A DNA stretch of 64,000 nucleotides from Lachnospiraceae bacterium UBA3850 (GTDB lineage: Bacteria; Bacillota; Clostridia; Lachnospirales; Lachnospiraceae). The stretch covers positions 8,047 through 72,046 of the forward strand of contig DGHK01000024.1 in the NCBI GenBank assembly GCA_002392655.1. The letters are read 5' to 3'. Position numbers and translations under genes: made by a program. Shown one piece after another: positions 33,546-42,361 of the stretch (within the stretch, counting starts at the first letter, position 1; the number at the start of each line of letters is the position of its first letter). The notes beneath the pieces were generated by a model. It had not been told where the DNA came from. It searched no databases and saw only the letters and a list, made by a program, of their open reading frames with translations.

Positions 33546-34964
33546 TTATTCTCTTCCGTCCCAGCAATATGTGCAGAGGTTTTCTTTGTCAATTCCCGTA
33601 GCTGCTATCATATCGTCCAGACGATTGTACTTAAGTGATGTGAAGTTCAGCTTCTGTCTGATCTTCTCAAGCATCAGATGGTATCTGTCGGAATCAGGAT
33701 TAGCATAATCATCAAGTACAGTTCTCTCGACCTGCTCTCCCTCTTCTTCTGCGATAACCTGTCTGGCTATAAGCTCCATATCACTGTTTGATCTGGAGAA
33801 GTTTATGTACTTACATCCAAACAGAAGTGGTGGACAGGCAGGTCTGATGTGAACCTCCTTCGCACCGCTGTCATATAGAAATTCTGTAGTCTCACGAAGC
33901 TGTGTTCCTCTGACTATGGAATCATCTATAAGGAGCAGCTTCTTACCCTCTATCAGTTCATGTACAGGTATCAGCTTCATCTTAGCTATAAGATTACGCT
34001 TATCCTGATGAGTCGGCATAAATGAACGTGGCCATGTCGGTGTATACTTTACGAATGGTCTGGAGAATGGTACTCCTGATTCATTTGCATATCCCATGGC
34101 ATGTGCAGTTCCTGAATCCGGAACTCCGGCAACCGCATCTATCTCTTCTTTAGTGAATCCATCTCTTTTTGCCAGAGATGCTCCACAGTTATATCTCATC
34201 TCCTCAACAGATACTCCCTCGTATCTTGATGACGGATATCCATAATAAACCCAGAGGAAGGTACATATCCTTAGATCTTGTCCGGGCTTAACCATACAGG
34301 TCACTGCCTCAGGAGTCATAACATCTATTTCTCCGGGGCCAAGTTCCTTGAAATCTTTATATCCCAGGTTCAGGTAAGAGAATGACTCAAAAGCTGCGCA
34401 GAAGCCTTCATCCTCCTTATATCCGACCACAACCGGAGTACGACCGAATCTGTCTCTTGCCAGATATACTGCATCCTGAGTAAGCAGCAGTATCGTCATT
34501 GACCCGTCTATGGATTCCTGAGCATACTTAATTCCTTCAATGATGTTATCCTTTTGGTTAATAAGTGCAGCTGTAAGCTCCGTCTTATTAACCTCTCCGG
34601 TGCTCATCATCTGAAAATGTGATCCACCGTTTTTAAATACATTTGCAATAAGCTCATCGGTGTTATTAACCTTTCCGACGCAGACTATGGCATATGTTCC
34701 GTGATGAGAACGAACAAGTAGTGGCTGAGGATCATAATCGGATATACAACCTATACCGAGGTTACCCTCCATCTCATGTACGTCTCCGCTAAACTTACTT
34801 CTGAACGGTGCATTCTCGATATTATGAATAGCTCTGTTAAAGCCCTCTCTTCCGTGAACCACCATTCCGGCTCTTCTCGTACCGAGATGTGAATGGTAGT
34901 CTGTACCATAGAACAGGTCAAATACTGAATCACCCTTTAATGCTGTTGCAAAAAATCCACCCAT
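33546..34964 (-). CDS. PurF-like amidophosphoribosyltransferase homologue lacking the N-terminal cysteine
   Basis: 472 residues. An Ntn glutaminase-like domain (GTRRAGMVVHG, NLGIGCISDYDPQPLLVRSHHGTYAIV, RDRFGRTPVVVG) is followed by a PRTase domain with the PRPP motif KLLLIDDSIVRGTQLRE and cysteines at the C-terminus (NLCTYCWDGRE). True PurF begins with the nucleophile Cys after the methionine; here the start is MGGFFATALKGD, with AGGAG before the ATG fixing it. Glutamine cleavage is therefore unlikely; it could use ammonia or have another role. It lies 18 bases after the flavodiiron gene, not with purine genes. Confidence 0.88.
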   Translation of the reverse strand: MGGFFATALKGDSVFDLFYGTDYHSHLGTRRAGMVVHGREGFNRAIHNIENAPFRSKFSGDVHEMEGNLGIGCISDYDPQPLLVRSHHGTYAIVCVGKVNNTDELIANVFKNGGSHFQMMSTGEVNKTELTAALINQKDNIIEGIKYAQESIDGSMTILLLTQDAVYLARDRFGRTPVVVGYKEDEGFCAAFESFSYLNLGYKDFKELGPGEIDVMTPEAVTCMVKPGQDLRICTFLWVYYGYPSSRYEGVSVEEMRYNCGASLAKRDGFTKEEIDAVAGVPDSGTAHAMGYANESGVPFSRPFVKYTPTWPRSFMPTHQDKRNLIAKMKLIPVHELIEGKKLLLIDDSIVRGTQLRETTEFLYDSGAKEVHIRPACPPLLFGCKYINFSRSNSDMELIARQVIAEEEGEQVERTVLDDYANPDSDRYHLMLEKIRQKLNFTSLKYNRLDDMIAATGIDKENLCTYCWDGRE

Positions 34965-34982
34965 TTTTAAACTCCTGTTTTA

Positions 34983-36173
34983 TCATTTGCCGGCCGCAAC
35001 TATAGCGTCAGCCAGTGCTTCTATGTTTGGAATATCGCTGTCCTTTACAGTACTCTTTATTGTAACTACAGGATCCAGCAGCTGAACATCCTTCCAGCCC
35101 TCAATTATTCCCTTTGCGGTTCTTGCTGCACTTGGAGCCCATGAACCGTTCTCAAGGATAAATACCTTACGGTTCTGGTAGGTCTTGACTGTCAGATGAT
35201 TCAGGAAATCAAACATCGGAAGGAAGATACCGCCGTCATAGCTGGATGAGCAGATGACCATACGGTCATATCTGAAAGCATCCTCTACGCACTCTGCCAT
35301 ATCCTCTCTGCAGATATCGGAAATCGCAACCTTCTCACCCTTAGCCTCGAGCTTCTCTGCAAGAAGCTTTGCTGCCTTGGCTGTATTTCCATGGATTGAA
35401 GCATAAGCAACAAATACACCATGGGACTCAGCCTCATAGCTGCTCCATGTATTATATGTATCAAGATAGTAGCTGAGCTCGTCGCCCGGCATAGGAAGTA
35501 CCGGTCCGTGAAGTGGAAGTATCTTCTCTATCTCAAGTGCTGAAGCCTTCTTCAGAAGAGTCTGTACAGGAGTACCGTACTTTCCGACTATCCCGAAATA
35601 ATATCTCCTTGCTTCGCATGCCCATCCTTCAGGATCATCGAAATCAAGTGCACCGAATTTGCCAAATGCATCCGCTGAGAAGAACAGCTTCTCGCTCTGC
35701 TCATAGGTCATCATAACCTCCGGCCAGTGTATCATCGGAGCAAGAATAAACTGAAGTGTGTGAGTACCGAGAGACAGTGTGTCGCCCTCCTTAACTTCAA
35801 TCTTTCTGTCATTGACACCGAGACTGTCTATATCAAAGAACTGTCCCAGCATAACAAATGTTTTCGCGTTTCCCACTATCTGAGCATCAGGGAATTCCTT
35901 CACTGCTGCTGCAAAGCTACCTGAATGATCAGGCTCTATATGCTGAACGATTATATAATCAAGTGTACGACCACCAAGCGCTTCTTTTACATTTGCAAGC
36001 CACTCATCAGTTTTACTGGCATCGACTGTATCGAATACGCAGGTCTTCTCATCAAGCACTACATATGAGTTATATGCCATTCCTTCAGGAACGATATACT
36101 GGCTCTCAAAAAGATCTAAATCATGATCATCTACACCAACATACTTAATCGCATCGGATATACTAGTAACCAT
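34983..36173 (-). CDS. fprA: Flavodiiron protein (A-type flavoprotein)
   Basis: 396 residues. An N-terminal metallo-beta-lactamase-like diiron domain with the ligand motif HIEPDHSGS and later MIHWPEVMMTY and LPLHGPVLPMPG, then a C-terminal flavodoxin domain (VFVAYASIHGNTAKAAKLLAEKLEAKG). Such proteins reduce oxygen to water or NO to N2O and protect strict anaerobes. AGGAGG precedes the ATG. Transcribed with the PurF-like gene. Confidence 0.94.
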   Translation of the reverse strand: MVTSISDAIKYVGVDDHDLDLFESQYIVPEGMAYNSYVVLDEKTCVFDTVDASKTDEWLANVKEALGGRTLDYIIVQHIEPDHSGSFAAAVKEFPDAQIVGNAKTFVMLGQFFDIDSLGVNDRKIEVKEGDTLSLGTHTLQFILAPMIHWPEVMMTYEQSEKLFFSADAFGKFGALDFDDPEGWACEARRYYFGIVGKYGTPVQTLLKKASALEIEKILPLHGPVLPMPGDELSYYLDTYNTWSSYEAESHGVFVAYASIHGNTAKAAKLLAEKLEAKGEKVAISDICREDMAECVEDAFRYDRMVICSSSYDGGIFLPMFDFLNHLTVKTYQNRKVFILENGSWAPSAARTAKGIIEGWKDVQLLDPVVTIKSTVKDSDIPNIEALADAIVAAGK

Positions 36174-36288
36174 GTTTATGTCCTCCTATCCTTAAAAGTG
36201 TACGATACTACTCTACTATATATTCACTACTGGGTGCAACTAAAAATATTTGCTATTTTTTATGAATTTTTGTCTATTTTGATGGGCA

Positions 36289-36498
36289 TTATTTTATGTC
36301 AACTACAGTGTAATCCTTGTCCTGAACAGCCTGCTTTAACACCTCATCAGATACGTCACTTTCCAGCTTAACAACTGCTGTTCCTTTCTTGTGACTTACC
36401 TTGACTCCTGACACACCTTCAATTGCTTCAAGAGCCTTCTGAACAGTTGCCTCACAATGCTCACACATCATTCCTTCGATAGTCATGGTTTTCTTCAT
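36289..36498 (-). CDS. Possible internal CopZ copper chaperone within copA
   Basis: Inside copA, in the same frame, an ATG at 36498 is preceded by AAAAGGGAGG with a seven-base spacing, encoded as the GlyGlySerGly linker. The 69-residue product would be a complete CopZ-type HMA protein with MCEHC copper ligands. Copper ATPases and CopZ are often separate genes in Firmicutes, and in E. coli a CopZ-like product comes from copA by frameshifting. Here separate initiation would give both a fused and a free chaperone. Sequence-based inference only. Confidence 0.5.
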   Translation of the reverse strand: MKKTMTIEGMMCEHCEATVQKALEAIEGVSGVKVSHKKGTAVVKLESDVSDEVLKQAVQDKDYTVVDIK

Positions 36499-38883
36499 AC
36501 CGCTTCCTCCCTTTTTGTTTTCTTCTATCTCATTTCTTATATCATCTATCTTATCCGTAAGTCTCTGTCTGAAAGCCTTATCAATCAGAGCTTTCGACGC
36601 CCTGTCATGACTCGCATCATGTATACGCACTCTGTTAAGTCTAAGCGCATTCATACATACAAAGAAGCTTGACAACGCCATAGCTGCCGCTCCATACATA
36701 GGCTTCATGGCTACCCCGTAAAGCCCCATGGCAAGAGGTATACACAGAGCATTATAGAAAAATGCCCAAAACAGATTCTGATGAATATTCCTTATAGTAG
36801 CTCTGCTCATACGAATAGCTGCCGCCGTATCTCTTATGGAATTCCTCATCAGTACAACATCAGCTGCATCCACAGCCACATCAGTTCCCGCACCTATTGC
36901 AAAGCCTGTATCGGCTCTTGTAAGTGCTACTGCATCATTGATACCATCTCCTACCATCGCAACCTTTAGAGTCTTCTTGTCAGTTAACATAACTTCTTTA
37001 AGGGAGGCTATCACTTCATCCTTATCATCCGGCATAACCTCTGCAATCACACTATTTACGCCAGACTGACGTGCTACAGCCTCTGCCGTACCCACATTAT
37101 CTCCGGTTAACATAACTGTATAGATTCCCATTCCCTTCAGCTCGTTTATAGCTTCTTCGCTGTCCTCTTTAATCCTGTCTGCTACAGCTATAAGTCCCAG
37201 ATATCTGTCAGAGAGCATAAACAAAAGCGGAGTTTTACCTTCTGATGTAAGTCGCGTTATCTCTTCTGACCTTACAGATACTTTATCTCCAAAACGATTC
37301 ATTATAAAGCCATAGCTTCCGCCGACTGCCTCGTAGCTTGCGTCACCTGTCTCTATCTCTCCTCTCACGCCTGCCCCGGGCAGTGTTTCAAAATTCTTAA
37401 CCTTATAGGAAGAAGCTTGGTCACCGACATATTCCACGACAGCTTTCGCCAGAGGATGTTCCGACAGCTTCTCGAGACTATAGGCTGCAGACAAAAGCTC
37501 TTCTTCAGCTACGCCCTCTGCAGGACAAATATCTGTAACACCGGGCTCTCCCTTTGTTATGGTTCCTGTCTTATCAAGTACTACTACACCTACTCTTCCC
37601 GCGCTCTCCAACGCCTCTGCAGTTTTATAGAGTACAGCGTTTTTAGCGCCCATTCCATTTCCGACCATAATTGCAACCGGTGTTGCGAGTCCGAGTGCAC
37701 ACGGACAGCTGATAACCAGAACTGAGATTCCTCTCGCAATTGAATAAGCGACAGTCTGACCTGCTATCATCCATCCTGCAAATGTAAGAACAGCCAGTAG
37801 TATAACAACAGGAACAAAAACAGCCGAGACCTTATCAGCTATCCTTGCAAGTGGAGCCTTGGTAGTTGCCGCATCCTCAACCATCTTAATTATCTGTGAA
37901 AGTGTCGTATCCTCTCCCACTCTCGTCGCCTTACAGCTGAGGAAACCGTTGCTGTTTATTGTACCTGCTGATATGCTATCCCCTGCAGCTTTATCAACAG
38001 GTATACTCTCACCTGTAAGTGCAGCTTCATTTACTGCAGATACACCTTCCAAAACCACTCCGTCAACCGGTACTATATCACCGGCGCGAAGTAAATATAT
38101 ATCACCTATCTGAACCTCCTGGACAGGTATAGTCTGTTCCTTACCCTCACGCAGAACTGTAGCCTCCTTAGGTGATAGTCTGAGCAGACTCTTCAGTGCA
38201 TCTGTAGTTCTTCCCTTCGATTTAGCTTCAAGGAGCTTTCCCACTGTGATCAGCGTAGGAATCATAGCCGCCGACTCGAAATAAAGATTCATCATATGTG
38301 AGTGAACTGCTGCCATATCCCCTGCTCGATATGCTCTGAACATGAGAATCAAAACAGCTAAGCTATATCCAAAGGATGCTGTACTTCCCAATGCCACCAG
38401 GGTATCCATATTCGGAGCACCACTGAAAAGCGTCCTGAAGCCACTTGTAAAAAACCTCTTATTTATCACCATAACGATAATCGCAAGTACCATTTCCGTC
38501 ACTGCAATTACCAGATGATCATCCATAAATGAAAAAACGGGCCATCCCCACATAGTATGCCCCATAGACAGATACATCAGACATACAAGCACCGCGCAGG
38601 AGCTTATAAGTCTGCGTACCAAAATCGGACTCTCCTTATCCTTTAGAGAGTTCTCTATATCTGATTTATCACCAGAGCTATCTCGTCCAAACACAGACGC
38701 TCCATAGCCTGCTTTTTCAACTGCTTCTATTATTTCCTCATCACTTGCCGTACCCTCAACTCCCATAGAGTTGGTAAGTAGGCTCACAGCACAGGACTCC
38801 ACACCTTCCAGTCCCGAAACCGCTTTCTCTACTCTGGCCTGACATGCTGCACAGCTCATTCCGGTTATTTCGTACTTTCTCAT
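36289..38883 (-). CDS. copA: Copper-exporting P-type ATPase with N- and C-terminal metal-binding domains
   Basis: 864 residues. An N-terminal HMA domain (GMSCAACQ, Cys11 and Cys14), the P1B ATPase core with CPC in VISCPCALGLATP, phosphorylation site DKTGTITKG, actuator TGES, hinge GDGINDAVAL, and an extra C-terminal CopZ-like HMA domain (MTIEGMMCEHCEA). It pumps Cu(I) out of the cytoplasm. The C-terminal domain appears to have its own ribosome binding site and start codon (see 36289-36498). No CsoR or CopY gene lies beside it. Confidence 0.95.
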   Translation of the reverse strand: MRKYEITGMSCAACQARVEKAVSGLEGVESCAVSLLTNSMGVEGTASDEEIIEAVEKAGYGASVFGRDSSGDKSDIENSLKDKESPILVRRLISSCAVLVCLMYLSMGHTMWGWPVFSFMDDHLVIAVTEMVLAIIVMVINKRFFTSGFRTLFSGAPNMDTLVALGSTASFGYSLAVLILMFRAYRAGDMAAVHSHMMNLYFESAAMIPTLITVGKLLEAKSKGRTTDALKSLLRLSPKEATVLREGKEQTIPVQEVQIGDIYLLRAGDIVPVDGVVLEGVSAVNEAALTGESIPVDKAAGDSISAGTINSNGFLSCKATRVGEDTTLSQIIKMVEDAATTKAPLARIADKVSAVFVPVVILLAVLTFAGWMIAGQTVAYSIARGISVLVISCPCALGLATPVAIMVGNGMGAKNAVLYKTAEALESAGRVGVVVLDKTGTITKGEPGVTDICPAEGVAEEELLSAAYSLEKLSEHPLAKAVVEYVGDQASSYKVKNFETLPGAGVRGEIETGDASYEAVGGSYGFIMNRFGDKVSVRSEEITRLTSEGKTPLLFMLSDRYLGLIAVADRIKEDSEEAINELKGMGIYTVMLTGDNVGTAEAVARQSGVNSVIAEVMPDDKDEVIASLKEVMLTDKKTLKVAMVGDGINDAVALTRADTGFAIGAGTDVAVDAADVVLMRNSIRDTAAAIRMSRATIRNIHQNLFWAFFYNALCIPLAMGLYGVAMKPMYGAAAMALSSFFVCMNALRLNRVRIHDASHDRASKALIDKAFRQRLTDKIDDIRNEIEENKKGGSGMKKTMTIEGMMCEHCEATVQKALEAIEGVSGVKVSHKKGTAVVKLESDVSDEVLKQAVQDKDYTVVDIK

Positions 38884-38952
38884 TTTCCCATCCTTGAATA
38901 GTTAAATATATCTAACTCATTATAGCATAATATATCAAAAATGACAAAGCAG

Positions 38953-40554
38953 TCAGAAGTCTTTTTTCAGAAGCTTGAAAGAATATGCTCCGACTGAAAC
39001 ACCCTCTGCCGGCATGGTCTCACCGGAAATCAGTTCGTAATAATCACCGTCGTTTTCATTTATCCAGGCTGTTCTGTCTGTATCAGAGAAGTTGAATACT
39101 GCTATCAGCTTCTGTCCATCAAAGTAACGACCAAGTGCCAGCGTTCCGCCATCCCATGTATCCATGGTCCAGCGATCTGCAAACGTATTAAACACCTTCA
39201 GCTCCTGCCTGAAACGCTCTAGTTTACATAATATCTCGTGAACCTCAGGAAGGAGATTTTCATCTCTCTCACATATAACAGGCATCCCACATTTGAATAT
39301 AAGAAAAGCGTATATTAGTACGTACTTTTTCTTAGCAATATCCAGCGCATCACCATCAGATTCTTCTATCGCCTGAAGGATTCCCGTCATAGCAGGTGCA
39401 CTGCCCAGCCGTCCTTTATAGTATTCCGCGAGAAACTCCTTATGCGACCTCTCTCCTATAGCTTCCTCTGCAAGAAGGCCATAATCCAGATTCCACCTGA
39501 TGGGGTCACTTACGAGAGATACATTTGAATATATAAGCTCTTTGGGCTGCTGACATACCATATCCATATGAGACTTTATAAGCCTGCAGTTCTGTACTGC
39601 CAGAGTGTGCCATATGATATCAGCCGCTCTGCCGTCACATACTATATGTCCCTGATAAGAGCTTTCGGTCCATAGAAGTACGCCCGGACAAACTATATCG
39701 AAGGCCAGTCTGTATAGCCTGATAACCTTATCTGACTTATCATGATTAACACATCCACTCTCCAGATCCTTCCATACATACTTATCATCATGTATCCTAA
39801 AAACATCTACGCCGTTATTTGCAAGAAACAGCAGGTTGCGTATCATCTTGTTCAACACCATGGGATTTTTATAATTCATATCCCAGGAATGTTTATTGTT
39901 AGTAGTAAGTACATACTCCTTCTTATCTGGAAGGTAGGTGAACGCACCCCTCAATCTGTCATCAAACTCCTGTTCCAGCAGATCATCGTAGCTGTTGGCA
40001 ATGTCTCCATTATCTGTTATCACATATCTGCTCTTATAAACAGGATCATCAATAAGAGTTTTCTTTACCCACTTATGATTATCTGCAGTATAGCTGATAT
40101 TTACATCTATGCAGAGCTTCATCCCTTTCCTATGACATGAAGTCGAAAGAGAAAGCAGATCTGACATACTTCCGTACTGTGACTGAAGCTTCCTGTAATC
40201 AGTTATTGCACCTGAATCCATAAGCTTCTTGGAATTACTGAGAATAAAACCGAGGTCCAGTACATTATAACCATTTTTATGGTAATACCCCAGCTCACTT
40301 TGGACATCATGAAGATTCCGGACGTCGCTCTCCATATGGAGTTCGAGTCCGGAAAGAACTTTATCCAGATACCTGTTGGGAGCTTTATCTCTTTTTATAT
40401 CCAGATTCTTCAGTGCTTCCGGTCTTTTATCATAATACTTTTCAAGCCTCTCACAAAACTCACTGAAGCATTCCTCATCATCATAAAGCTCACTATATAA
40501 AGTTTTCATCTCATCATAACATGCAAAAAATCTTTTTCTGAAAACCTTATCCAT
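38953..40554 (-). CDS. GH13 (amylosucrase-like) protein with altered catalytic residues
   Basis: 533 residues with the GH13 barrel layout of amylosucrase-type enzymes: DVQSELGYYHKNGYNVLDLGF, GMKLCIDVNISYTADNHKWVKK and a C-terminal beta domain (GGTLALGRYFDGQKLIAVFNFSDTD). The nucleophile motif, normally RxDAxxFIWK, reads RIHDDKYVWK, so the aspartate is a histidine; the general acid survives in LLWTESSYQ; the third site, usually HDD, reads VSDP. It is probably not a working glycosidase. It may be a binding protein or act with the neighbouring lipid kinase, 12 bases downstream. Confidence 0.75.
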   Translation of the reverse strand: MDKVFRKRFFACYDEMKTLYSELYDDEECFSEFCERLEKYYDKRPEALKNLDIKRDKAPNRYLDKVLSGLELHMESDVRNLHDVQSELGYYHKNGYNVLDLGFILSNSKKLMDSGAITDYRKLQSQYGSMSDLLSLSTSCHRKGMKLCIDVNISYTADNHKWVKKTLIDDPVYKSRYVITDNGDIANSYDDLLEQEFDDRLRGAFTYLPDKKEYVLTTNNKHSWDMNYKNPMVLNKMIRNLLFLANNGVDVFRIHDDKYVWKDLESGCVNHDKSDKVIRLYRLAFDIVCPGVLLWTESSYQGHIVCDGRAADIIWHTLAVQNCRLIKSHMDMVCQQPKELIYSNVSLVSDPIRWNLDYGLLAEEAIGERSHKEFLAEYYKGRLGSAPAMTGILQAIEESDGDALDIAKKKYVLIYAFLIFKCGMPVICERDENLLPEVHEILCKLERFRQELKVFNTFADRWTMDTWDGGTLALGRYFDGQKLIAVFNFSDTDRTAWINENDGDYYELISGETMPAEGVSVGAYSFKLLKKDF

Positions 40555-40566
40555 ATATCTACCTAT

Positions 40567-41502
40567 TTATGCAAGTACACGCAGTACATCATGTATAACA
40601 AACATCTCTATGCGCGTTACATCTCCGACATATTCCCCATCAGCATGAAGCACCATCGGAAGCTCAGATTCAAAAACCATTCCCTCCAGATCCTTAAGCA
40701 TAAAGCCTTTTTTCTTGCCATGCTTTCCTCTGCAAAGAGTCGGAAGCAGGAAGAAGGTTTTCCACTTTGGAATACCGGAAACTGCACATATGGACAGCTT
40801 ACCATCATCCAGCTTCGCCCCGGGATTCATAGGTACACCACCGCCCTCCGCAGGACAGTTCATAGAAGCCAGGAATATGAGATCATCAAGCTTCAGCTCC
40901 TCATCATCCTTTGTCAGATCATCCATCATCTTGACCTTTACCTTGTAGGTCTTCATCTTAAATAGAGTTGTTATGGTCAGGATGATATAAGACAGATTCC
41001 CCAGCTTGAGTTTATTAAGACCATTCTTAATCTTGGAATTCTGATTCTTCTTGCATACTATAGCATCCAGACCGATTCCGGAGCTAATGAGAAATCTTCT
41101 TCTTACATCTGAATCAGTAATAACCTCACCGACATCTATCCTTCTGCCCTTATCAGCACTGAGTATTACATCCAGTGCCTTCTCAGGATCCTTCGGCATA
41201 TTTATACCCCTGGCAAAATCATTTCCCGAGCCTGTGGGAATAATGCCGAAGCTCACCCTGTCAAAATCCTTAATTCCATTTACGGCCTCGTTGATGGTTC
41301 CGTCTCCGCCTACAACGATCATACGGATATCATCATCCTCGAGAGTGGATATGCGTTCAGCCAGATGGCGTGCATGCCCTGCCTTCTTCGTGACATAGGC
41401 CTTGTATTCTATGTTCTTCTTCTTGAGAAGGAAATTAACCTTATCCCAGGTACGCTTCGCATTTCCACTTCCACCATAATAGTTTACTATAAAATAATAC
41501 AT
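40567..41502 (-). CDS. Diacylglycerol/lipid kinase family protein (DagK/YegS type)
   Basis: About 311 residues. DAGK catalytic motif VVGGDGTINEAVNGI, IIPTGSGNDFARGI, IDVGEV and the later MNPGAKLDDGKLSICAV metal-site region. It phosphorylates diacylglycerol or a related lipid with ATP, recycling lipids from cell-envelope synthesis. The ATG at 41502 after GGAGGAA is chosen rather than a TTG six codons earlier, which lies inside that ribosome binding site. Confidence 0.93.
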   Translation of the reverse strand: MYYFIVNYYGGSGNAKRTWDKVNFLLKKKNIEYKAYVTKKAGHARHLAERISTLEDDDIRMIVVGGDGTINEAVNGIKDFDRVSFGIIPTGSGNDFARGINMPKDPEKALDVILSADKGRRIDVGEVITDSDVRRRFLISSGIGLDAIVCKKNQNSKIKNGLNKLKLGNLSYIILTITTLFKMKTYKVKVKMMDDLTKDDEELKLDDLIFLASMNCPAEGGGVPMNPGAKLDDGKLSICAVSGIPKWKTFFLLPTLCRGKHGKKKGFMLKDLEGMVFESELPMVLHADGEYVGDVTRIEMFVIHDVLRVLA

Positions 41503-41529
41503 ATAGTTTAGTTCCTCCAAAAGGCCGGC

Positions 41530-41886
41530 TTACTTATAAAGTTCGAGATTATAGATCTTGCCGAGCTCCATCAGATATTCAGATATATTATCAAAAGCAT
41601 ATGTCAGTCCTTCTGTAATAAATACATCCGGAAGCCTGCCATCTTCCTTGTAAAACTCAGGGAATATACTCGTGAGCTCTACAAGTGCTGTAGTAGACTC
41701 CTCATATACAAAATCCTTAAGAACTTTCTCAAACTTGAGGACGAGATCATAATACTTTGAGTTTCTTACTGCTCTGTTACCTCGGATTATTTTATGATAA
41801 TACTTTACTCCTTCTGCATAACCCTTCTTGGCAGAGTATTCCTCCACTGCCTTTCCTATATCAAACTTCTGAAGTTCGTTAGCCAT
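41530..41886 (-). CDS. Small soluble protein of unknown function
   Basis: 118 residues, helical and without membrane segments or metal motifs; I do not recognise the family. AAAGGAG lies eight bases before the ATG. It follows the SpoIIE-HATPase gene by 70 bases and precedes the lipid kinase by 27, so it may join either transcript. The charged DLVLKFEKVLKDFVYEE and LMELGKIYNLELY segments look like a small helical bundle. Confidence 0.6.
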   Translation of the reverse strand: MANELQKFDIGKAVEEYSAKKGYAEGVKYYHKIIRGNRAVRNSKYYDLVLKFEKVLKDFVYEESTTALVELTSIFPEFYKEDGRLPDVFITEGLTYAFDNISEYLMELGKIYNLELYK

Positions 41887-41956
41887 TTTTAGTCTGCTCC
41901 TTTCACCTTAGTATAATTATCCTAAAATATTATTATGATGCTATTTTTCAGCACCA

Positions 41957-42361
41957 TTAAAAATGTTTAACAATTGTCAGATGGTTCTGGCCATCCTTAT
42001 ATTCATAGAACATATCATCCATACTCTTCTTCACCATAAAGATTCCCAGGCCACCTATCTGTCTCTTTTCTGCAGACAGAGTAACGTCAGGATCCTTCTT
42101 TTTAAGAGGATCATACGGACTTCCACTGTCAATAAATGAAACTATAACCCCCTTAGGTTCATCCTGAGGTTCAACCCTTATTATAGCATCGCCCTCTCCA
42201 TCTCCGTAAGCATAACTAGCTATATTAACGAATAATTCCTCAACTGCCACATCAAGCTGCATCATTACTCGTGGCGGGCAGTCCATTGCCTCGACGTTTT
42301 CATTTATAAACTTAATCACATCATCAAGTTTATCCTTTTTTGCTGCGAATCTAAGTTCCAT
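41957..42361 (-). CDS. Possible separately translated HATPase domain
   Basis: An in-frame ATG at 42361 (MELRFAAKKDKLDD) follows GGAGAAGTT, a usable ribosome binding site, at the exact boundary where the phosphatase linker ends and the RsbW-like domain begins. The 134-residue product would be the size of a free anti-sigma factor. The site could be chance; it is suggested because the boundary fits well. Confidence 0.3.
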   Translation of the reverse strand: MELRFAAKKDKLDDVIKFINENVEAMDCPPRVMMQLDVAVEELFVNIASYAYGDGEGDAIIRVEPQDEPKGVIVSFIDSGSPYDPLKKKDPDVTLSAEKRQIGGLGIFMVKKSMDDMFYEYKDGQNHLTIVKHF

